Of a stretch of 64,000 nt of DNA, positions 58,325-64,000 are shown piece after piece. The translations under genes were made by a program, and so were the position numbers. The notes beneath the pieces were generated by a model. It made no database searches, had not been told where the DNA came from, and saw nothing but the letters and a program-made list of their open reading frames with translations. The DNA comes from Holothuria scabra. Its lineage: Eukaryota > Echinodermata > Holothuroidea > Aspidochirotida > Holothuriidae. Position 1 is the first letter of the stretch; the number at the start of each line of letters is the position of its first letter. The stretch is taken from the NCBI GenBank assembly GCA_037179385.1, contig CM074188.1:16943318-17007317 (forward strand), read 5' to 3'.

Positions 58325-58625
58325 CGTGTTTCATGATTGGTTCTTGAGAGTCACGTGATAATAGTTCTTCTGCTCTAATTGGAAATTCCCTAGATTGGTT
58401 AGTTTTACGGCCCAGTTTCTTACAAATTGGTTTAAATCGGGTGGCCGGACTTCTTTACTAGTTTTGGCTAGGAGTAACTTGTTCACCTAGACTATGCAAT
58501 AATGAAGACCTTAAATATTATGAAACGTACTTTATAGAAGAAGGAAAAGAAAATTATGAGATATATCTGTTGCTTCAAAGTTAGTTTGGGGTGACTGCTC
58601 TTGCCTTTTGGCCGCCTACTGGCAA
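58325..58625 (+). repeat. Dispersed repeat R5, copy 2
   Basis: Inverted partner of 54576-54850, sharing CATGATTGGTT, GAGTCACGTGATAAT, CTATGCAATAATGAAG and GGGGTGACTGCTCTTGCC. Confidence 0.55.
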
Positions 58626-60825
58626 CGTTCAAATATAATGCAAATGACCTTTGGTAATATGTTGGACATAATTTCCTTATCACGGACATGGACTGATTCC
58701 TCAACAACCCGGAAAATTTTTGTGTATGGTAATTTCTTTAATTTTATTTTGTTTTATTTCATCTTACTTCCTATTTTTATATCTTTTTTCATTCAAGTTA
58801 TCAGAACCGGCCAAAAGGATAAGGCAAAATTACGCATGCAGTCATGGCCTGCATATTTCACTTATTTTCGGAGAGTCTTATTATACCATCCTGCACAGGC
58901 AGTCTGGCACACATCATCATCAACTCGTTTACACGAACTGACGAAGGGAACCTGATCCTACGGTAATGGTTAGAATTTTCTTTCAATTTCAATGTGTGCT
59001 TCTAATGATATTTATAAAATATCCTATAATGCACGTACTTGAAGGAAAATTCCCGTTCCCCGATTTATCTCAAGATTACGTCGTTGTTTTGAGATTTCTT
59101 TTGCAATGACATGTTTAGGGCCACCCAAAACAAAAGTGCGAAATAGATCAGAAATTAGCCTGTAATACCGTGCAGTGGGAAGACACATTTGGTGTGAATG
59201 AGGGGCAAAACTTGCACTACTGACAACCTTTCATGAGAGGAGGGTTAAGAAATATGGCACTTCGCAAAATGGCTTGTGATTGATTTTTTGGGCCAAAATT
59301 TGACTTGCTCACACACCCGTCTGTGCCTGAAATCTGGCAGTTGAAAACATCTCGAAACTTTTGCCCAAATATTCTTACCTTTGGAGCAAAGTTTTTGTCA
59401 AGGGCATGAAGGGGGCTAAGGAACAATTTGCTTTTTTCCATAAACTGTTCGTATGTGTTGCCTTTTTAATCCCTTTGATTTCCACAGACCGTAATGGAAG
59501 TACATTTCGCTTTGGCTTTGGTGCCCTCTTATTTTGGAAGGTTCGTATAATCGACCATTTGGGGTACAAATTTGCTCAGGACTATGAAAAAAGGAGTATT
59601 TTTTATGAGCCGCCCAAATGTGTCGCAAATATTTGCACTTTCTTTGACTTTTTATAAAAACATTCCTCTAATTAAAAGACACTATTCATTTTTTCGGCCA
59701 AATGTTTTTAAAGTTGAAATAATTCGGATGTTCGGCTCCATTTGTTCATTGTCTTGCGCAAGTCTAAGAAATTTTAATTTAATTTATTTTTAATTATAAT
59801 TCATTATTCGGGTAAAGGACACCTTCGGCTATGTTATCTTTCGGGAAATTTTTAAAGAAGTCGTCGGGAAGGCTCAGAGTTTTTTTTAATAAAAATATGG
59901 CATGCTACATTTTTCAGACTCAAATGGATTCCCGAAATTGCGGGACTCCTGCCCAAAATTACATTTTGCAAAATTTGGGGAGCATGTTTTGCGCCCCCTG
60001 CACCCTGTCTTCCTGCCTCGTCCTGTGGCCTACAATGAAGAAAATGATGTTGTGCCATATTTTCGCTAATACCAGTACGTTTGCTTGATACGACTTTTAT
60101 CTAAGCCAAATTATGCTTTTTATACAGCTTGGTATGTCTGAAATCTACATAGATTCCGCCCTAAGGTAGCAGCTTATTATAACGCCAGTGTTTATAATTT
60201 TAGTCGATATTGCAAAGGTCTACTGTACAAACATACGGCTAGGTAGGCCTAAGTCTATTTTTTAATAATATGCATAACTATCTCGTAACTTTTACCGATT
60301 CTCAATACTTCAAATACATTTCAAGTCAAAAATTAAATCCGAAGGCTCAAGCTGAGTTTCTTCCACAAACGAAAATATCACTGACATCATGAACAATACA
60401 GCCGCATCATTTAGGGTGTCTAAAATGTTATCAAAAACAAGACAATGGTCAAAATGGTGGGCATGACAAAACAAAACATGTAGGCCTAGATATAAGTACC
60501 AAGAATGAAAATAGCTGTACTGTGCGTAGATGTAGTTGTAACCATAGCTTCCAGTCCGGATCCTAGAGAATCTCGTTGAGTAATTGGATGACAAACCTTA
60601 GGGTCAGGTATTACTTGGAAAGTTGCCGCAACCCTTGACTTCGCATGCAGCACAGTAGCAACCTGGCAACGGGAATTTCTACAACCAACCATCGGACACC
60701 AATACAACACTATGTACATAGTACTTTCACATTGAGTCAACGCGGAGTGTGGAGACATATAACTAAAGGAATGAGCGGATCTCTCACATTTAGGCTCACA
60801 AGAAGAAAGTTTTGTTTAAACTTAC
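58626..60825. other. Intron 1 start: R3 fragment, no exon
   Basis: At 59530-59745, TCGACCATTTGGGG, GCCCAAATGTGTCGCAAAT and TTTTTTCGGCCAAATG match R3. Elsewhere nothing is recognised. Confidence 0.45.
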
Positions 60826-60895
60826 CGGTTGACAAAATTGCGGCCAATACGACGAATATTACACAAACAAGAGTTTTCATTTTCAGTAGATCCAT
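60826..60895 (-). CDS. MAM gene exon 1: start codon and signal peptide
   Basis: This exon holds 23 codons plus one base. The start ATG is at 60895-60893 with A at -3 and G at +4, a good initiation context. It reads MDLLKMKTLVCVIFVVLAAI and then LST: a charged start, a hydrophobic core of about 14 residues and a small-residue C region, as in secretory signal peptides. A second in-frame Met (codon 6) is an alternative start. The donor is GTAAGT at 60825-60820, phase 1. Joined to exon 2 it gives Glu-Ala-Gln just after the likely cleavage site. Linkage to exon 2 across a 24-kb intron rests on phase match, strand and the gene's need for a leader; it is inferred, and a separate gene is the alternative. 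Confidence 0.68.
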
Positions 60896-61590
60896 ATTGA
60901 GTGATGAAGAAAGTGGAGAGGGAATTTAGAAAGATTTCTTGCAGGAAGGAAAAATCGAACGGACTGCTACAATGGAACCATGAAGTTACCTACGCAGGCT
61001 GGAACTTTGTTAATCTGCCTGTGTAGGCTGCAGGAAAGTTTATGTTCGCCGTTTAACCTGTTAGTACCGGGTGGTCCCGAGAGATGTGTTACAAGGAGGC
61101 ACACTTGAATGAACTCGGTGAGGTAACTGGCTCCACAAAGCATAAAAATTTCAGGACAAATATTACGCCCCTTTTTACAACCGTCGTGTCGATGTTAGGA
61201 GCAATAATGCAATCGACAATGATAAATGAAAATGCTCGAAAAGTCAAGTGTTCTTTGAATGGAGAGAACTTTATGACGACATGTTAAACAGTGGTTGGTT
61301 TGACAGAGATCGAGACTCTGATAAGGCCGCAATCAAATGAAAATTTGAACAAAGGTCAGTTTAACCCTAACAATTAAGTGGTCGGGGTGAGGGGTGCGTC
61401 AGGATTTGGTTCTGGAGGCACCGTATCCTTGAGAGGTGTTTTCGAGCCATCTGACCCTATATGGATCATAGACATGAACCGTACACAATAATGTACGCAA
61501 AGGTCACCCAAACAGTCCATATTCCCCCAACCTAATTACTTCCAGCTCTTCCACAGCTGTTTAAAGTAACATAATATGGGACGTCCCTTC
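60896..61590 (-). promoter_or_regulatory. Presumed 5' flank of the MAM gene; no element identified
   Basis: The 40 bases upstream of the start codon are pyrimidine-rich on the minus strand and read like a 5' UTR. I see no convincing TATA box at a suitable distance and no obvious CpG-rich stretch. The transcription start site cannot be placed from sequence alone. There may also be upstream non-coding exons. Confidence 0.25.
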
Positions 61591-61960
61591 TTGAAAAAGC
61601 AACATAGATACCCCAGTACATCAAAGGCGGTATGGGGTGTAACTAACATCTGAGTTTGTTACATGATCTGTGACCTCAAATGAGCTATGCTTTCATTGTG
61701 TTCACTGCGTGAAAACTTAGCAATTAACACATGCCGACTGAACCAAATGTTACCTAATTTTTTGTGTATTGAAACACATCTTTTACTGTCGATCAATAGA
61801 TCAGATATGAAACTTGACTTAATCAAACTGCATGTAGTGGGCTTCTCTTTCTCCCTAAAGCGATAAGAGTTAATCAGGCAGAAATGAAGGATGTAACAAA
61901 AAGTAAGAGGGAACCTTTCATGGGATTTTGTTTGGGGTGATCTGGCTTCACTCATAAGTT
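61590..61960 (-). repeat. R2 copy upstream of the MAM gene
   Basis: Reverse orientation relative to 55440-55770: AAGCAACATAGATACCCCAG, CAAAGGCGGTATGGGGTGTA and AGGCAGAAATGAAGGATGTA. Confidence 0.65.
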
Positions 61961-61995
61961 AGTGTACCTCAAGTAAAAAAAACCCAAAAATATAC

Positions 61996-62770
61996 ATTAA
62001 ACAGCATGAAAAATGAATTCTAACAGTCTAATACCCATCTTAATAGGACGTTCCTGGGCTGAGATATAAAATGTTGAAGCTTATTCAGTCAACTTAAAAT
62101 GGTATATTGCGCAATAATTTGTGAGGTCATTGTTGTACTATACTCAAAAGACAACCTTTGTATTTCTTTGTTTTTCGGACTTCACTGCACTGCACCTTGT
62201 ACCAAGATGTGATAACCAGGAAGGTGTAATTAGACCTCCCTGTGATAACACTCTTATTCATATGCGGTGATGTAATCAAGCCCCTCTGTGCCATAAAAAC
62301 AAACAGGAAGTGTCCAAAGTAAAAAAAAAATCATTTTTAATTTTAAAGGGAAACAAAGCAGGTAATGCGATTTAAACAACAAGAAAGTCACAAATTATTG
62401 AGCAATGAGCCAATTTGTTTTAACCCTTTACCGTTGTTTGGGTCCTTTTGGACCCATGCGGAGAGCTCGGCTGTCACACATCTTTACTGTTTCACGCGGA
62501 GCTCGAAACTGCAAGTAGCTACCCGAAAATTCGGCCACAACAGCGAGAGAGACAACAGTTTAAGGTCACGGGGTCAATGGCCTACGGAAGCCGATGCGGG
62601 GCGGGCTACGTCCGCTTTTCCGCCCACTCCCGAGGCGCGCAAATATGCCCCGATCGGAGCACAGCGGTAAAGGGTTAAGTGAATTAACTTCAACATTTTA
62701 TGTATCAGCTAAGGAATGTCCTATGGAGATGGGAGTTTGGCTGTTAGAAGTCACTTTTCATGCTCTTTAA
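61996..62770. mobile_element. Long-TIR MITE (M3), copy with nested piggyBac-type MITE
   Basis: The left end ATTAAACAGCATGAAAAATG and the right end on the opposite strand ATTAAAGAGCATGAAAAGTG are inverted. Similarity extends for about 90 bases, through ACTCCCATCTCCATAGGACA. The interior matches 29596-30040 in the opposite orientation. Confidence 0.8.
62424..62674. mobile_element. piggyBac-type MITE with TTAA target duplication
   Basis: TTAA at 62420-62423 and 62675-62678. The ends are CCCTTTACCG and CGGTAAAGGG (10-bp perfect). The interior is GC-rich, contrasting with its AT-rich host element, and includes GGGTCC-TTTT-GGACCC near the left end. There is no transposase. Confidence 0.88.
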
Positions 62771-63788
62771 TATATATGTTTGAATTTTTTGGCTTGAGGT
62801 GTACATTTTAAGGGCTCTGGGCGGGGTTTAAAGTAATAAACTAATGAAGATAACACAGCAGGACTGGTGCATGGCACACAAAGTTAGTTGAATTGCCGGA
62901 ATATGGTTGCCGTCCCGGGTCTGTCATAATTAGTGGAAAGTTATGTCAAGGCAATTTGGAGGATTCCTTGCGTACCGGTATAGGCCTATGATCTAATCTA
63001 CATTTTTACTTCCATGTTAATGGCAGGTTTGTGCCAACTTGAAAATTAGTTAGACTAATAAATTCCAGTTTTGATGAAGAAGGAATGCCTTTAAAGCTTA
63101 ACTTGATTTACCTGACTCCCAACCTGAGAAGCACAGGAAGCATGCATGTTCTTTAACTGACCATCGTCACGAGACTTTCCATGTTAACTATCAAAGGGGC
63201 ATGCCACCGTCCGTGACATGTAAGCTGTGTTTACCAAGCAGAAAAATCTTCCAGATTGCCAAAAGAATTGTAAGATGTCAAGTTTTGTAAAATTTTCGCT
63301 TAAGTAGAAAAAGATTCACAGGGTCCGTCTTTGCAAACAAGTGGAAATATAATTTTCCGTTTCTCTCGACCGTAATGACGTGCCCCCAAATTCCTGACGC
63401 TATGGCTCCGGATAAATCACAATTTTGAAGTAGAAAACACCAGCCTGCACGTCGGCGGCACGAGGGGTCAGCCAATCACTTTTTTTGTAAGAAGCAGTAG
63501 GTCTACTGGCGTAATCAAGAGCAATGACGGCACGGGGGAATCAAAATTGGGGGGAGGCAAAGGAAGGGCAAAGGATAATTATGAGGGCAAAAAATCTGCG
63601 GGCGAAGGGAGAAACAGAGCCTAAAATGTCCGTTGCTGGGGGTGGGCGTTCAGGGCGAAGCCCCCGCCCAGAAGTTTTGAACTTCTCAATGAAATTTGGG
63701 GTTTTAAAAAAATGATGAGTACCCACATCTTTAAAAAAAAAAAAAATGATTGGTTCAAAGGTAAATTATGGTTATTGGGTTGAACAAT
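62771..63788. other. No gene recognised
   Basis: A GC-richer fragment at 63520-63680 with GGGCGAAGCCCCCGCCCAG resembles repeat ends elsewhere. Otherwise unique-looking. Confidence 0.4.
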
Positions 63789-63912
63789 GCGCATTATTTG
63801 AGACGGGGAAACTCTTAACTGGTTAAAAATATCAGTAATCCCTACCATTGCAAAGAATATCATCGATAAAATATAACACCAACAGCTAATCAAGAATTTC
63901 CTTCTTAGACGT
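63789..63912. mobile_element. M1 MITE, strongly diverged copy
   Basis: GCGCATTATTTGAGA, CTTAACTGGTTAAAAATAT, CAAAGAATATCATCGATAAA and CAACAGCTAATCAAGAA align with 28872-29011 in order. Confidence 0.6.
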
Positions 63913-64000
63913 ACCGTACCAGCCACGATTTCACGGCGAAAGCTTAGCCTGCGTAGCGCCTCTTTGGCTGCCGTTCTCTTTCACGGCGAAAAACTTGACG

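Noticed and set aside
60486..60929. Overlapping frames on both strands around exon 1 as independent small genes
   Set aside because: They are shadows of the leader exon region, without their own domains or splice logic.

Overview
The window is animal (metazoan) nuclear DNA: AT-rich, with long introns, very few open frames, many microsatellites, and a dense layer of small DNA transposons and other dispersed repeats. The element types (Penelope-like retroelement, TTAA and hAT-type non-autonomous elements, SINEs) and the MAM-domain gene fit a marine invertebrate, possibly a deuterostome such as an echinoderm. That placement is an inference; no sequence here fixes the species.

One protein-coding gene can be supported. 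It lies on the minus strand and runs from a signal-peptide exon near 60.9 kb down to at least 5.9 kb, leaving the window at the left edge. Nine exons join into 513 codons with every splice phase consistent and every intron GT-AG. They encode a secreted or cell-surface protein with MAM1 (exons 2-4), MAM2 (exons 5-7) and the first two-thirds of MAM3 (exons 8-9). Each MAM domain uses the same three-exon module with intron phases 1-1, 1-0 and 0-1. The third exon of MAM3 was not found in 1-5909 and should lie to the left. MAM1 lacks both cysteines of the N-terminal pair.

Everything else reads as intron, 5' flank and repeats. Left to right: a Penelope-like element with a damaged GIY-YIG domain (0.2-1.2 kb); a tandem array of about 146-bp monomers carrying a nuclear-receptor DR1-like motif (2.5-4.6 kb); a tRNA-headed SINE (5.1 kb); a composite repeat of about 2.3 kb at 11.7-14.0 kb (minus) that recurs inverted at 30.0-32.4 kb (plus); U2-snRNA-related repeats (14.4, 15.3, 45.3 and 52.7 kb); a compound foldback structure (16.9-18.3 kb); a TTAA-flanked element (19.4-20.1 kb); a 4.0-kb TTAA-flanked element with a 2.7-kb hAT-like element and a 140-bp MITE nested inside (25.3-29.3 kb); a three-level nest at 42.8-43.6 kb with an empty-site relative at 28.9 kb; and a piggyBac-type MITE inside a long-TIR MITE (62.0-62.8 kb).

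The gene and the repeats interact mainly by position: most mobile copies sit in introns 1, 3, 4, 5 and 8 of the MAM gene, and several are inverted copies of each other within one transcription unit. No RNA gene judged functional, no bacterial-type feature and no second convincing gene were seen. Repeat boundaries were drawn by eye and are approximate unless a target-site duplication fixes them.
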